A stretch of DNA of 64,000 bases from positions 560,001 through 624,000 of the forward strand of contig NW_024738604.1 of NCBI RefSeq assembly GCF_018991925.1, in the 5' to 3' direction. Below the pieces are notes generated by a model. The model saw only the letters and a program-made list of their open reading frames with translations, did not search any database and was not told the origin of the DNA. How positions within the stretch are numbered: position 1 is the stretch's first letter; each line of letters starts with the position of its first letter. The DNA comes from Homarus americanus (lineage: Eukaryota; Arthropoda; Malacostraca; Decapoda; Nephropidae). Both the position numbers and the translations under genes were made by a program. This document shows, piece after piece, positions 46,934-59,187 of this stretch.

Positions 46934-47219
46934 GTATCCCACACACACACAACCAGACGAAAACTCATTAAACTTACAAGTCTTTTTCGATCCTCTACAC
47001 CTCTCAGACTTTTGCTACCGTGACCTGAAATACTTAAAACACTCCATCATCACCCTTCACTCCCTCACCCCTCCACCTCCCACCCCACACCCCACCCTCC
47101 CCCACCACACCCCTCTCCTTACCCTGCCATATAAGAACGAATTTAATAACGATCTCCTCTCAGTGTTAATTTAACGTAGTGTCGTGGTTAACTGGCCCAG
47201 ATTAGATGGATTACCCTAA
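46291..47219. other. low-complexity stretch with (TG)n
   Basis: GGAGG-rich (46290-46380), CCACTACTACCACC-rich (46450-46540), a unique piece, a TTTA/AAAT patch (46818-46883), TG 46900-46931, and CACCCC-rich DNA (47060-47120). No gene seen. Confidence 0.6.
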
Positions 47220-47560
47220 TGAGTTAACGAATGGTGTAACTGCATAACCTCACCTTAGATCGTGTATAGAGTTAACTAGTCAGGTATATACGCTCTCACA
47301 TCACCAGTTAGCGGCTATCTTGAGAATCCATATTTATGTTAAAACTTAAGTAATCCAGTAACGTAAGTTGTCATTATCGCAATACTTTATGGAGATATTT
47401 AACTTCAAGGGTCTTTTGAGAATCCATCTTTGTATCGTAGCTTAAGTGAGTCAGTACGATACGTTCTAACATATCCAATTAGGGAAGAAAATATAACTTA
47501 CGAACCTTATAGAATCTAACCTTTGTGTTGTAACCTAAACCACATTACATACGTTCACAC
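47220..47560. repeat. old ~96-bp tandem repeat, 3-4 diverged copies
   Basis: TGAGAATCCA at 47321 and 47417 gives a 96-bp period. A diverged copy starts near 47512 and a weaker one near 47225. Shared words are TTAAGT.A.TCAGTA and ATACGTTC.CA.AT. Divergence is much higher than in other arrays. Confidence 0.65.
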
Positions 47561-47681
47561 ATCATCAGGTAGGTATAAATGAACATCCGAACCATTAAGA
47601 AATAACCAACGATACTTTGAGGGAAAATCACACACACGCGCGCCATTACAGTGAACGCAATATACATCGTCGTGGCTAAGG

Positions 47682-47750
<69 letters not shown>

Positions 47751-47873
47751 TTACTTTTGTCCGCAACTTTAAATTGAGGAAAAATATGAAATTGGCGCCA
47801 TAACTCAGGGTCAAACAGATTGCCTCAGGGGGAGTAGTGCATCACATCAGTCTGTTGCGTCTGTTGGTTCGTG

Positions 47874-47929
<56 letters not shown>

Positions 47930-48154
47930 ATAGGTGAAGTAAATTAAGTATACTTCAGCAGCACCACTACAGAAGTATACCACAAATATACTCGACATAC
48001 AGCAGCAGAAGTAGAGCAGGTTCGCCAAACTATGCGGGGAAGGAGGTCGCCATCCTCCATTGAGCGTGATTGAACATTAGCATAACATTATTATCCCCGA
48101 GGCTACCAGCTGATGCCCCTCCTACTGCCCCCCGTCTGTCCGTCTGTCTCTCTG

Positions 48155-48186
<32 letters not shown>

Positions 48187-48222
48187 TCTCAACCTCCTCC
48201 ATCACTCTCTCCCCGGTCACAG
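47561..48222. repeat. (TG)n, (GA)n, (CT)n and unique spacers
   Basis: TG array 47682-47749, GA array 47881-47926, short CT/TCTG runs 48140-48190. The right end, CATCACTCTCTCCCCGGTCACAG, is given here in two parts: CATCACTCTCTCC and CCGGTCACAG. It is a good acceptor for the next candidate exon. Confidence 0.85.
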
Positions 48223-48311
48223 ATAGAACAGTCACCCTGCCACGCGACCTCCCAAAAAACTTCTCACTACAACAAACATCACCACTACCAGAAGCTACCC
48301 AGGGCGTGGTT
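48223..48311 (+). CDS. candidate 89-nt internal exon, unidentified
   Basis: The acceptor has a CT-rich tract and CCGGTCACAG; the donor is GGTT/GTAAGAG. After two leading nucleotides, 29 codons are open: RTVTLPRDLPKNFSLQQT then SPLPEATQGVV. Entry phase 1, exit phase 0. A second frame (IEQSPCHATSQKTSHYNK) is also open to a TAA at 48313. No family recognised. Confidence 0.32.
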
Positions 48312-48326
48312 GTAAGAGGAGGAGGA

Positions 48327-48385
<59 letters not shown>

Positions 48386-48789
48386 GTCATGTTGCAGAGT
48401 GAGCAAAAAAAGGTGTTATTAGAGAGGATAGCCCTCTTTCTTCCCTTTCCTCTATCTCTCTCTCTTTATCCCTCTGTCTCTTTTTCTCTCTCCCTAGCTA
48501 TGTATATATCCCTCCCTCTATATCTCTCTATCTATCCCTCCCTCCCTCCCTCTTTTTCTATCCTCCTCTCTCTATCTATATATCCCCTTCTCTCTCTCTT
48601 TCTATCCCCCTCTCTCTCTCTATCCCCCTCTCTCTCTCTATCCCCCTCTCTCTCTATCTCTCTCTCTCTACCCTTCTCTCAGGTTGCAGGGTGTGAACAA
48701 TGTAGGGCGGAGGCATTAGGGGGGAATATGGTCCTTTAAAGGCAACAAAAACATCCTACCATCCCAAATAACCTTCTGTAGGAGACAGC

Positions 48790-48868
<79 letters not shown>

Positions 48869-49139
48869 TGTGTGTCTGTCTGTTTCTTCTTGCCCCTAAA
48901 GCGGAAATAAAGAGAGGAGGGGCATATGAAGATCAATTTTGAGGGTTGAGGAAAGAGAAGTTTGAAATTTATCCTCTGTCTCTCTGCTCTGTCTCTCCCC
49001 CCTCCCCCCTCCTAAAGGCATAGGGGTAGAAGTCTTGAATTACCGTTATATTGGAGGTGTGTAGAGGGAATCAACCCACAAGGTGTCCTTATGTGTACTA
49101 TTCTTTATAGGTAGAAAAGGTATAGAATTTTTTTTGGGT
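48312..49139. repeat. (CT)n, CT-rich and (TG)n
   Basis: CT array 48330-48380, TCTCTATCCCCC-type repeats 48440-48680, TG array 48794-48866. Unique sequence 48880-49139 with no gene recognised. Confidence 0.88.
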
Positions 49140-49265
49140 GTTATTATTATTATCATTATTATTATTATTGTTATCATTATTATCATCATTATTATTATTA
49201 TTGTTATCATCATTATTATTATTATTATTATTATCATTATTATTACTACTATTATTGTTATTATC
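49140..49265. repeat. (ATT)n with ATC variants
   Basis: ATTATTATC triplets throughout. All long isoleucine frames here are artefacts. Confidence 0.95.
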
Positions 49266-49349
49266 ACTGAAAATTAAACAAAATAAATAAGACAAATATA
49301 AAAGAATACTACAAATCAAAATGCGACCAAATACTGTACGAATGTCGGG

Positions 49350-49455
49350 ATCACCTGAAGATTATAGCCGTCCCCTAGTTTATTTCACCTGAATATCAAA
49401 GACCTTAACACTACCAGAGGGGGTTAGGTTAGGTTAGGTTAGGTTAGGTTATGTA
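49350..49455 (+). repeat. dispersed repeat ending in (GGTTA)n
   Basis: TCACCTGAAGATTATAGCC, TAGTTTATTTCACCTGAATA and GAGGG are followed by six tandem GGTTA pentamers. The same order (CCTGAATATTA, CAGCTTATTTCACCTGA, GGGGGGG, GGTTA array) occurs at 59.83-59.93 kb, so this is a dispersed element with a telomere-like tail. Confidence 0.6.
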
Positions 49456-50095
49456 ACTAGATACGACACCAGCTAGACACAGGTAAACACGACACCAATT
49501 AGACACAGGTTAATACGACACCAATTCGACACAGGTAAACACGACACCAACTAGACACAGGTAAACACGACACCAATTAGACACAGGTAAACACGACACC
49601 AATTAGACACAGGTAAACACGACACCAACTAGACACAGGTAACCATCTAGACACAGGTAAACACGACACCAACTAGACACAGGTAAACACGACACCAACT
49701 AGGACACGGTAAACACGACACCCAACTTAGACACAGGTAAACACGACAACCAACCAGGCACAAAAAAGTAAAAACACGACACCAACTAGACACAGGTAAA
49801 CACGACACCAATTCGACACAGGTTAATACGACACCAACTAGACACGAGTAAACACGACTGCAATTAGACACAGGTAAACACGACACCAACTAGACACAGG
49901 TAAACACGACACCAATTAGACACAGGTAAATACGACACCAACTAGACACGAGTAAACACGACTGCAATTAGACACAGGTAAACACGACACCAACTAGACA
50001 CAGGTAAACACGACACCAATTCGACACAGGTTAATACGACACCAACTAGACACGAGTAAACACGACTGCAATTAGACACAGGTAAAGTCATTAAA
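49456..50095. repeat. 26-bp minisatellite, core ACACAGGTAAACACGACACC
   Basis: About 24 copies with core ACACAGGTAAACACGACACC then AACTAG or AATTAG. A multi-unit block (AATTCGACACAGGTTAATACG, then ACACGAGTAAACACGACTGC, given in parts as AATTCGACACAGG, TTAATACG and ACACGAGTAAAC) recurs near 49800, 49930 and 50010, showing higher-order duplication. Confidence 0.95.
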
Positions 50096-50532
50096 CAGGT
50101 GAGAGAAACATTAAAGCCTTTCTATATCATCAAAGTCTCACCTGTCCGGATCAAACACAAACACCACATCACTCACCATACACACATACACCTGAACATC
50201 GGTCAATAAACACATATAAACACAACCTTTAAACATTGCGGGGTATTTAAACATTGTGAAGAATAAACATATCTATAATTAAAAAAAAAAAAAATCCTTA
50301 TCAGTTTCATAATGTTTAAATCGCGATAAAAAGAAACATTAATTAATATCGGTGTTTTGGATTTTCACAGAATTGGTAAACATGATGATGATAAACACAC
50401 GATACACATCTTAATACCCAAATGTTGTAGAATTCTGGAATGTTTAGTAATACCATACACTAAATACAACTCATAAACATCACAATTTTCAAGGTCTTTT
50501 AATGTTAAGGAGGTCGGTATTGTTATGATAAT

Positions 50533-50590
<58 letters not shown>

Positions 50591-50676
50591 TTGACCCTAT
50601 GATACGACCCCTTCATAAGATACCACATTAAACTAACCCCCAGCATAACATAACACAGACGCCATAGTGTACTCAC
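50096..50676. other. AT-rich stretch with (AC)n; possible intron start
   Basis: AT-rich single-copy DNA with repeated AAACATT words and an AC array (50534-50588). If the exon at 50677-50836 is real, this is the beginning of its intron on the minus strand. Confidence 0.55.
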
Positions 50677-50836
50677 CTATTGTAATAACATCTGGTAGTT
50701 GACTAGTGAGGGGCAAGTGGGCAAGCAGCACCACCACACCCACACTGAGGGCTGCCCACACTCCACATCGACACATCCTGAAGGTTTTAGCTGATGAAAC
50801 TCTCGACACTTCAGCTGATGTTGGTTTTACGTTCAC
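50677..50836 (-). CDS. candidate first coding exon, iGluR-like signal peptide
   Basis: On the minus strand two in-frame ATGs (50836 and 50776) lead to one open frame. The inner start gives MCRCGVWAALSVGVVVLLAH, then LPLTSQ and LPDVITI, a classic signal peptide with a likely cleavage near TSQ. It ends exactly at CAATAG/GTGAGTAC, a near-perfect donor, leaving in phase 1 with a split glycine codon. PDVIxIG just after the signal peptide is what the start of the amino-terminal domain of arthropod kainate-type ionotropic glutamate receptors looks like (known family pattern from memory). The rest of the receptor is not in view; it would lie further left. Another secreted or membrane receptor cannot be excluded. 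Exon call about 0.6, family call about 0.4. Confidence 0.5.
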
Positions 50837-51667
50837 TCATTTATCGACGTCGAGCACATACCTATCGACTGTTGGCCATACACTCATCAATAACCCACCC
50901 GGCCCATTGTGTCCACTATATGTAAAATTCACAAATAATTTCTTTTTTCAATTCGTTATGATAATTATTTCTTTCATTTCACTAAGTTATTTTTTTTTCT
51001 CTCTCTCACTTCACATAAAAGTTGAATATTTTTCTTTTATTCTTCACTTCACTTAAACTTTTGAGTCTATTTCAACCAAGAATATCTAGGAGATCTTTTT
51101 CTTTCTCTCTTTCTGTATCTCCTTTTTTTTTTCTCTCGTTTAGTTGGGTTTCCCTCCTGCTGGTGGTGACGGTATCCTGTAGGAGGAAGAACAAGTTGAG
51201 TTAAAACCCTACTGAGGGAGGTTATGCAGGAAGGTGTTTAACGTGTGTGTGTGTGTGTGTGTGTGTGCGTTACCTTCCTACCCAACTCACAACGCACTAC
51301 TACGACTAATCCTTCCAACCCAACTCTCTACCACCAAACTCACACACACATACACACACACATCCTAACCCCAATGACGGCTCCTCCTCCTCAACCCCCA
51401 TCCCTCAACTCACATCTGCCACCTCAGCACACCCCTCACTTCTCCACCTCACTCCTCACCTCCCCCATCATCTTCTCCACCTCCCTCACCTCTCCCCCCT
51501 CACAAACCGATATCCCTCAAACTCCTTCCTTTCATTCCCTTCACTCGAGTCATTTCCTACAGCAAGTTAGTTCCCTTGTCGGGGATATTTCACGAGGTAA
51601 AAAAAAGAAAGAAAAAAATTCAATTCTCCGGATGTTTGTATGCCGAGTTAGCGTCTATGGTCGAGAG

Positions 51668-51669
<2 letters not shown>
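50837..51669. other. possible 5' flank of the minus-strand exon; low-complexity
   Basis: T-rich sequence (50940-51150), a TG run (51243-51267), and CACACATACAC and CCTCACCTCC-rich DNA to 51590. I found no convincing TATA box or CpG island for the minus-strand gene. Confidence 0.45.
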
Positions 51670-51708
<39 letters not shown>

Positions 51709-52260
51709 CAGGTAGAGAGAGAAGCAGGTAGCGAGGTTCACGGGCCAGGTGACACAATACAGCCTCAGGTAACATCAAGGAACACACCAGCAAAATTGGC
51801 CAAAGATCAAAGGTGTTGGAGGCGGGCTGACGACGCCACGCATAAAAGGTATATATACGGGGAGGTGAGAGAGGCATATATATCGAAGGTGAAGGGCATA
51901 TATACTGAAGGGGTGAAGGGGGGGTATATACTGAAGGTGAAGGGGTATATACTGAAGGTGAAGGGGTATATATACTGAAGGGTGAAGGGGGTATATATCG
52001 AAGGTGAAGGGGTATATATACGAAGGTGAAGGGGTATATACTGAAGGTGAAGGGGTATATACTGAAGGTGAAGGGGTATACTGAAGGTGAAAGGGGTATA
52101 TACTAAAAGGTGTAGTATTTATACTGAAGGTGAAGGGGGTATTTATAATGAAGGTGAAAGGGGTAGATGATATTGAAGGTGAAAAGGGTAAGAGATTGCT
52201 AGGAAGGAGAGTATACTGAAGGTGAAGGGGTATATACGGATAGTGGAGGATGTCATATAC
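51670..52260. repeat. (GA)n and 21-bp minisatellite GAAGGTGAAGGGGTATATAC
   Basis: GA array 51668-51705. About 18 copies of a 20-22-bp unit GAAGGTGAAGGGGTATATAC(T) from 51855 to 52250 with frequent G-number and TA-number variation. Confidence 0.93.
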
Positions 52261-52302
52261 AGGGCTGGAGGTCATATACAGAGGTATGCTGAGGATATAT
52301 AG

Positions 52303-52745
<443 letters not shown>

Positions 52746-53028
52746 TGGATCGCTAGGACTGGGGCCTATAATCATCAAAAACAATCCGTGTTCGTGTACT
52801 TGTAAGGAATGGATAGTTAATTGGATCAGCATTGAGGAAGGAGGGTGACTTTAGTCCAAGTCAGAGCCGCGACCATGGATACGAACACCAGATGATGTGT
52901 TCGTTTTCCTGGGTTTTTACCTGAAGGGATAACTCAGCTGATCAGTCTTAGTGTTGAAGTAAAGAACCGCCTCTTAAAATTACCCGCGGGGAAGTCGACA
53001 TGTCAGGAGCATAAATTTCACTTACCAC

Positions 53029-53059
<31 letters not shown>

Positions 53060-53474
53060 CACACACACAGATAGACAGTTAGATAGATAGACACACACAC
53101 ACACACACTCTCTCGCACACAATTACTCTCTCTCTCTCATATTCTCCTTCTTTATCCCTCCTTAACTTATTCTCCTGTCTCCACCCCATCTCCTCCCTCT
53201 CTATCTTTATTCTCACTCCATCATCCTTCCCAACCCCCCACTCTCCCTTTCCACAACGCTTCACTTAAATAGAATCACCGACTCCCACAACGAGGTACAG
53301 TATTTGTCAATGCTTAATTATTCCCAACTAAATTACCGAAAGCAAATTACAAATGAACTACACACTCAACCCATGTACTTAACCTTTCTTACCCTCTCTC
53401 TTACCCTCTACCTCTCCCAAAATCCACTATAAAAAATAATAAAATAAAAAGGGCAACGAGACACTTTAAACTTT
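52746..53474. other. single-copy stretch and CAGA/CT repeats
   Basis: Unique DNA 52746-53020, ACAG repeats 53030-53060, AC runs to 53107, CT-rich 53110-53240, AT-rich to 53474. No gene recognised. Confidence 0.55.
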
Positions 53475-53815
53475 AACCGGCCACTTATGCAACTCACTCC
53501 ATGCAACTGGCCACTTCATGCAACCGGCCACTTTGCAACTGGCCACTTATGCAACCGGGCTGATTTTACAACTAGGCCACTTTGTAACCGAGCCAATCTC
53601 TTACACTGGCCACTTTGCAACCGAGCCACCTCAACTGGGCCGACTCTGCAACCGGACCACCCTGTAACTGGCCACTTTGCAACTGGGCACTTCTGCAACT
53701 GGGCCACTTTGCAACCGAGCCACCTCTGTAACTGGGCAACTTCTTGCAACCGGGCACTTTGCACTGGGCCACCCCAACCAGACCGACTCTTGCAACCAAA
53801 CCATTACAACCCAAC
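53475..53815. repeat. ~20-bp minisatellite GCCACTTTGCAACCGAGCCA
   Basis: About 16 diverged copies of a unit around GCCACTTTGCAACCGAGCCA or GGCCACTTCTGCAACTGG, with indels. Confidence 0.9.
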
Positions 53816-53833
53816 AACCTCCAGGCGATAATA

Positions 53834-54092
<259 letters not shown>

Positions 54093-54095
<3 letters not shown>

Positions 54096-54876
54096 TCCCA
54101 CCTCCTTCCATTACTTTAGGTCCAAACACACCCAGGTTGTAGATTCCACGAAGCTCCTCGGCGTCACCATAGACAACAAACTAAACTGGAAACCACACGT
54201 CAGTGAAGTTGTCAAATCCTCCAGTTTCCGTCTCCACCTCCTCCGCCGACTCAAGTCCTCGGAGTTCCTGCACTGAGCTCCTCAGTGTTACACAACATTC
54301 ATATTCCTAAGCTCACCTATGCCTCCCACCTGGTCGCCACACAGCGTAAACACCTAGAAAAGTGCAAAAGAGGGCATGGAAGATTATTCTCTCCCCTTCC
54401 TACTCCACATATCAAGAAGCGCTCAACACACTGACTTTGACTCTCACTGACCATCACCACGACCTCATCTGCAATTTGGTAAGAAGTTTCTACACCATCC
54501 TGACACCGGCTCCTACTACCACCTGAGATCCCTAGCCCGAGAATTGCTGTTCGACACCACAACCGCATCCAGCCCATACGTGCACGAACTGATCGCTATA
54601 AGAACAGCCCAGTCCCAACCATTGTAAAATTATCAATAACTTGTAATAAACCAGTGTATTCACTCCCAGTAAATACTACTTGCACTGTCACTATGTTGAA
54701 ATGAACTGTAGTTTGAGCTTTTCCCCCATCTAGTTATTATATATCTTATTTATGTCACTTATGTTACTTGTATATTATTTGTAATTCGAAACCCATTCCC
54801 CAAATATGTAACTGTATATTTTCAGCCTTCTGGCTGCCAAGCTCTTTCAATAAACCGTTAATTATTATTATTATTA
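54093..54876 (+). mobile_element. 5'-truncated LINE 3' end (reverse transcriptase C-terminus and 3' UTR)
   Basis: Frame 1 encodes STKLLGVTIDNKLNWKPH and SFRLHLLRRLKSSEF, the conserved post-catalytic region of Jockey/CR1-like non-LTR reverse transcriptases. Other frames continue the same protein: KLTYASHLVATQRKHLEKC, then EALNTLTLTLTDHHHDL, and finally RHHNRIQPIRARTDRYKN with stop TGA at 54702. At least three frameshifts and several stops show it is dead. The 3' UTR contains TTCAGCCTTCTGGCTGCCAA, AATAAA at 54849, and an (ATT)n tail at 54861-54875, typical of decapod LINE ends. It lacks the polymerase active site and endonuclease because it is 5'-truncated. Confidence 0.88.
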
Positions 54877-55050
54877 CACACACACACACACACACACACC
54901 AAAGGCCGGGGATTTCATTAACACTCCTCCAGCAACAAGTCGCATACATACCATAAATCATATTACACAAGTTACGAGCAGTTACCAACACTCACACGAC
55001 AACATATTAACATCCCAAGTGTTTCATATGAGAGCAACACAATATTTTGA
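54877..55050. other. (AC)n after the LINE and a single-copy piece
   Basis: AC run 54877-54898 immediately follows the LINE tail. Single-copy AT-rich DNA continues to about 55050. Confidence 0.7.
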
Positions 55051-55054
55051 GGAA

Positions 55055-55230
55055 TTCTCTCCTAGTATCAGACCAATCACAGTACAGGATTCATATTGCT
55101 CACCCCTGTCCCCCAATTACAGGGCAGGATTCATATTGCTCACCCCTGCCCCACCAATCACAGGACATAATTCCTATTGCTTCCCTCTGCTCCACCAGTC
55201 ACAGGACAGGACTCATATTGCCCTCCCTCA
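55055..55230. repeat. 40-bp minisatellite, 4 copies
   Basis: Core GGATTCATATTGCTCACCCC recurs every 40 bp (55088, 55128 and diverged copies near 55168 and 55208), with CAATCACAGGACA between copies. Confidence 0.88.
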
Positions 55231-55282
55231 GGTAAAAACAACCAATCAGCAGAAAGCTATAAAACCAACTGATGGAAGAAAT

Positions 55283-55545
55283 GTACAGTTGCTGGACAAA
55301 ATTCCTTGAACACCTGATAAATATCTATAAAGTACTTGAAGATCATAAGTAACGACAGATTGGAATTTTAAGATATTTTCTCTTAATTTTTCTTTCTATT
55401 AATTTTTTGGGGGGTCCAATTTTGTAGTACCAAGATAATTTGTGATGAAAAACATTATTGTAAGATATAAAACAATCATATTATATGAGACAGAAGTTGT
55501 TGCCAGGTAGTGCCAAGTGTTTGGGGAATTTTGTTCACAACTGTA
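55283..55545. mobile_element. Tc1/mariner-type MITE, 259 bp
   Basis: Terminal inverted repeats of about 30 bp begin CAGTTGCTGGACAAAATTCC on the left (55285) and, on the complement of the right end (55543), CAGTTGTGAACAAAATTCCC. They match at most positions after one indel. TA dinucleotides flank both ends (55283-55284 and 55544-55545), the target duplication of Tc1/mariner elements, whose termini typically start CAGT. The AT-rich interior has no transposase frame, so the element is non-autonomous. Confidence 0.8.
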
Positions 55546-55554
55546 CAAACAAGA

Positions 55555-55835
55555 TTCACCCGCCGCTAGGTGGGTGGGGTTAGTTCGACACTCGGCCGCT
55601 AAGTGCTGTTAGCTCGACAATCGGCCGCTAGGGTGGGGTTAGTCCGACACTCGGCCGCCAGGTGAGATGGGGTTGGTTTGACACTCGGCCGCTAAGTGCT
55701 GTTAGCTCGACAATCGGCCGCTAGTGGGTGGGGTTAGAGCGACGCCTCGGCCGCTAGGTGGGTGGGGTTAGTTCGACACTCGGCCGCTAGGTGGGGTGGG
55801 GTTAGTTCGACACTCGGCCGCTAGGTGGGTATCCA
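55555..55835. repeat. ~33-bp minisatellite, core GTTAGTTCGACACTCGGCCG
   Basis: Eight copies with core GTTAGTTCGACACTCGGCCG followed by CTAGGTGGGTGGG. Two alternate unit types (CTAGGTGGGT and CTAAGTGCT) recur in the same order, which suggests dimer duplication. Confidence 0.93.
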
Positions 55836-56020
55836 GTGGTCTGTTAAATCACATCTATGTTAAAACTGTGAATGGTACTAACGCGGAATTTAATTATGTG
55901 GTCAGCTGCCTCACACACCAGTGGTCACCATTAACGTTTTTAACTCGAGGTAAAACCCTGGATGATAATTAACATTAAAACTCAACAACAACAACAGTAA
56001 TAATAATAATAATAATAATA

Positions 56021-56113
<93 letters not shown>

Positions 56114-56143
56114 TAAATAATAATAATAATAATAACAACAACA

Positions 56144-56195
<52 letters not shown>

Positions 56196-56340
56196 CATCA
56201 ACAATAACAACAATAATGCCAGTAATACCAACAAAAAGCTATATAATGTTTGTAATGTTATGAATCATAGTTCAAACTTGTGTATCAATAATTATGTCAA
56301 TACTGTAACCCTGTTTTATGAGATACAATAAACACTGATT
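55836..56340. repeat. (AAT)n and AT-rich flank with polyadenylation-like signal
   Basis: AAT arrays 55998-56145 and 56142-56195 with ATAT and AAC interruptions. The right flank (56215-56340) is AT-rich and contains GATACAATAAACACTG, which may be the 3' end of another retrotransposon. I could not confirm this. Confidence 0.85.
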
Positions 56341-57130
56341 TATTAGGCCACTGTTGGGGAGGAGAGGGAGGATAGGGGAAGGGGAGGAGAGGGAGGATAG
56401 GGGGAAGGAGGAGAGGGGAGGGGAGGGAAGGGGAGGAGAGGGAGGATAGGGGGGAAGGGGAGGAGAGGGAAGGATAGGGGAAGGGAGGAGAGGGGGGATA
56501 GGGAGAGAAGGGCAGGGAGAGAGAGAAAGGGGAGGATAGGGAAGGGAGGGGAGAAGGATGAGAAGGAAGGGGGAGAAGGAAAAGAGGGAGAAGGAGAAGG
56601 AAGGCTGAGGAGAGAGGTGAGTAGAAAGAATGGAAGAGAGATAAAGGGAGAAGGAGGAGGGGAAAAGGGTCAGCAGAGTGGGAGAAAGAGAGAGGAGAGA
56701 AAGAGAAGGGAGGAGGAGAGGAGGGGGAAAGGAGGAAGAGAGAAAAGGAAAGTGGAGAGGGGATTGGTGGAGGAGGGAGAGAGGAGAGGAAGAAAGAAGA
56801 GGGTGAGAAGAGGGGAAAGGAGAGGGTAGAGGGAGGAGTGAATAGCTGAAACTGTGGACAAATCATAAATGTGGCAGAGTATTGTTATTTTTTTGCATTG
56901 CTAATATCACGCTTGACTAATGCCGTCATAGTGGTGTAAACACATAATTTGATGACTCTCTCTCTCTCAATCACTGTGTATGTGAGCTTCCCTCTGTCTC
57001 TCTCTCTCTCAATCACTGTATGAGTCTCTCCTCCTGTCTCTGTCTCTCTCTTCTCTCTCTCTCTCCACTGTGTATGTGAGCGTCCATCTCTCTCAATCAT
57101 TGTGTGTGAGCGTCCATCTCTCTTCTCTCT
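56341..57130. repeat. GGGGAGGAGAGGG purine tract and CT-rich repeats
   Basis: About 500 bp of purine minisatellite with core GGGGAGGAGAGGGAGGATAG (56350-56560), decaying to 56840. A unique piece follows, then CTCTCAATCACTGTGTATGTG repeats of irregular period (56965-57130; core CTCAATCACTGTGTATG). Confidence 0.88.
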
Positions 57131-57365
57131 GTTTAGCGTATATTCAAGCAGCTATAACTTCACCGCATATACCGCGAACCTATACTGCAACTTCGCGAAA
57201 CTTGATTATGTATTCACGCAAAGACGAAGACAAAGGAAGACGAAGACAAAGACGAGGATTAAAAACGAAGACAAAGACGAAGAAGTAGGAAGAAAAAGAC
57301 GAAGACGAAGACAAAGACGAAGAACAGTACGAGGAACACCGAGATGGATCCGAACGAAGGTGGTG
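57131..57365. other. single-copy piece and GACGAAGACAAA repeat
   Basis: Unique sequence 57131-57220, then GACGAAGACAAAG repeats (57223-57330). A long mixed frame crosses this region, but its ends are repeat-derived. Confidence 0.55.
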
Positions 57366-58105
57366 ATGAACGATACTCCTCCTCCTCGCCCCTGCCACCA
57401 TCAAGAGACAGCAGAAAGCCCTAAAGATGGACTATACCCTCCTCCTCCTCCTCGCCCCTGCTGCACCATCAAGAGACAGCAGAAAGCCTAAAGATGGACT
57501 ATACCTCCTCCTTCCCCCTGCTGCACCATCAAGAGACAGCAGAAAGCCCTAAAGATGGACTATACCTCCTCCTCGCCCCTGCTGCACCATCAAGAGACAG
57601 CAGAAAGCCCTAAAGATGGACGATACCTCCTCCTCCTCGCCCCTGCTGCACCATCAAGAGACAGCAGAAAGCCCAAAGATGGACGATACCTCCTCCTCCC
57701 GCCCCTGCTGCACCATCAAGAGACAGCAGAAGGCCCAAAGATGGACTTACCTCCTCCTCGCCCCTGCTGCACCATCAAGAGACAGCCCAAAGATGGACGA
57801 TACCCTCCTTCGCCCTGCACCATCAAGAGACAGCAGAAAGCCCTAAAGATGGACGATACCTCCTCCCCTCGCCCCTGCCACCATCAAGAGACAGCAGAAG
57901 GCCCTAAAGATGGACTATACCTCCTCCTCGCCCCTGCTGCACCACAGAAGCAGAAAGCCCAAATGGACTAACCTCCTCCTCCTCGCCCCTGCTGCACCAT
58001 CAGAGACAGCAGAAGGCCCTAAGATGGACTATACCTCCTCCTCCTCGCCCCTGCTGCACCATCAAGAGACAGCAGAAAGCCCTAAAGATGGACTATACCT
58101 AAAAA
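57366..58105. repeat. ~61-bp minisatellite, about 12 copies
   Basis: Cores CACCATCAAGAGACAGCAGA, AAGCCCTAAAGATGGACTAT and CCTCCTCCTCGCCCCTGCTG follow each other. CCT number varies (3-5), and some units are shortened. Confidence 0.95.
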
Positions 58106-58221
58106 GTCACTCTGAATCGATAACACAACCGATATAGTTAATTGAAGAAGATGGAGGTAGAGGAAGAGATGGAGGAGAAGGAGGAGAAGAGAAGAGAAGA
58201 GGAGGAAGACAACTACTGAAG

Positions 58222-58297
<76 letters not shown>

Positions 58298-58477
58298 AAA
58301 ATAATTCTTACAACTTAGATTGAAAATAAAAATACAAAACATCATTATTACCTTCACCGTCTACGACTCACCCAAACCCAACCAAAACCTAACCTAACCT
58401 AACCAAAACCTAACCAAACCCAACCAAAACCTAACCAAAACCTAACCAAAACCTAACCTAACCAAAATTCCAACCTA
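58106..58477. repeat. purine tract, (GA)n and CCTAACC/CCAAAACC tract
   Basis: GGAGGAGAAG-rich DNA, a GA array (58227-58294), AT-rich sequence, and degenerate CCTAA-like repeats AACCTAACCAAAACC (58374-58465), another decayed telomere-like tract. Confidence 0.88.
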
Positions 58478-58925
58478 CAATGATAAACACGTCCTCACCA
58501 ACACAAACACGTCCTCACCAACACATACACAAACATGTCCTCACCAACACAAACACGTCCTCACCAACACAAACACGTCCTCACCAACACAAACACGTCC
58601 TCACCAATGACAAACACGTGTTCTCACCAACACACACAAACACGTCTCACCAACACAAACACGTCCTCACCAGCACAAACACGTCCTCACCAACACAAAC
58701 ACGTTCTCTACCAACATACACAAACACGTCCTCACCAACACACAAACACGTCCTCACCAACACATACACAAACATGTCCTCACCAACACAAACACGTCCT
58801 CACCAACACAAACACGTCCTCACCACCAACACAAACACGTCCTCACCAACACAAACACGTCCTCACCAACACAAACATGTCCTCACCAACACAAACACGT
58901 CCTCACCAACACACACAAATACGTT
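58478..58925. repeat. 20-bp minisatellite CACCAACACAAACACGTCCT, ~22 copies
   Basis: Unit CACCAACACAAACACGTCCT with inserted ACACATACACAAA and GTTCTCT variants. Well homogenised. Confidence 0.95.
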
Positions 58926-59026
58926 CTCTAAAATAATGTCTTTCTGGTAGTGCGAGTCAGATCGATCTCCGCCGTTCCTGACTAGAGTGGAAGAGATTTT
59001 GGTCCATTTGAGGGAGTTTTTTCCTG

Positions 59027-59066
<40 letters not shown>

Positions 59067-59140
59067 ATATCTATCAGCTAAACTCACATTCGATATATTA
59101 AACTTGTTTGGATGTGTGAACGCCACTAATATTCCAGGAG

Positions 59141-59187
<47 letters not shown>

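Noticed and set aside
57102..57491. 129-codon basic frame
   Set aside because: Made of the GACGAAGACAAA and 61-bp minisatellites; frame ends are set by repeat indels.
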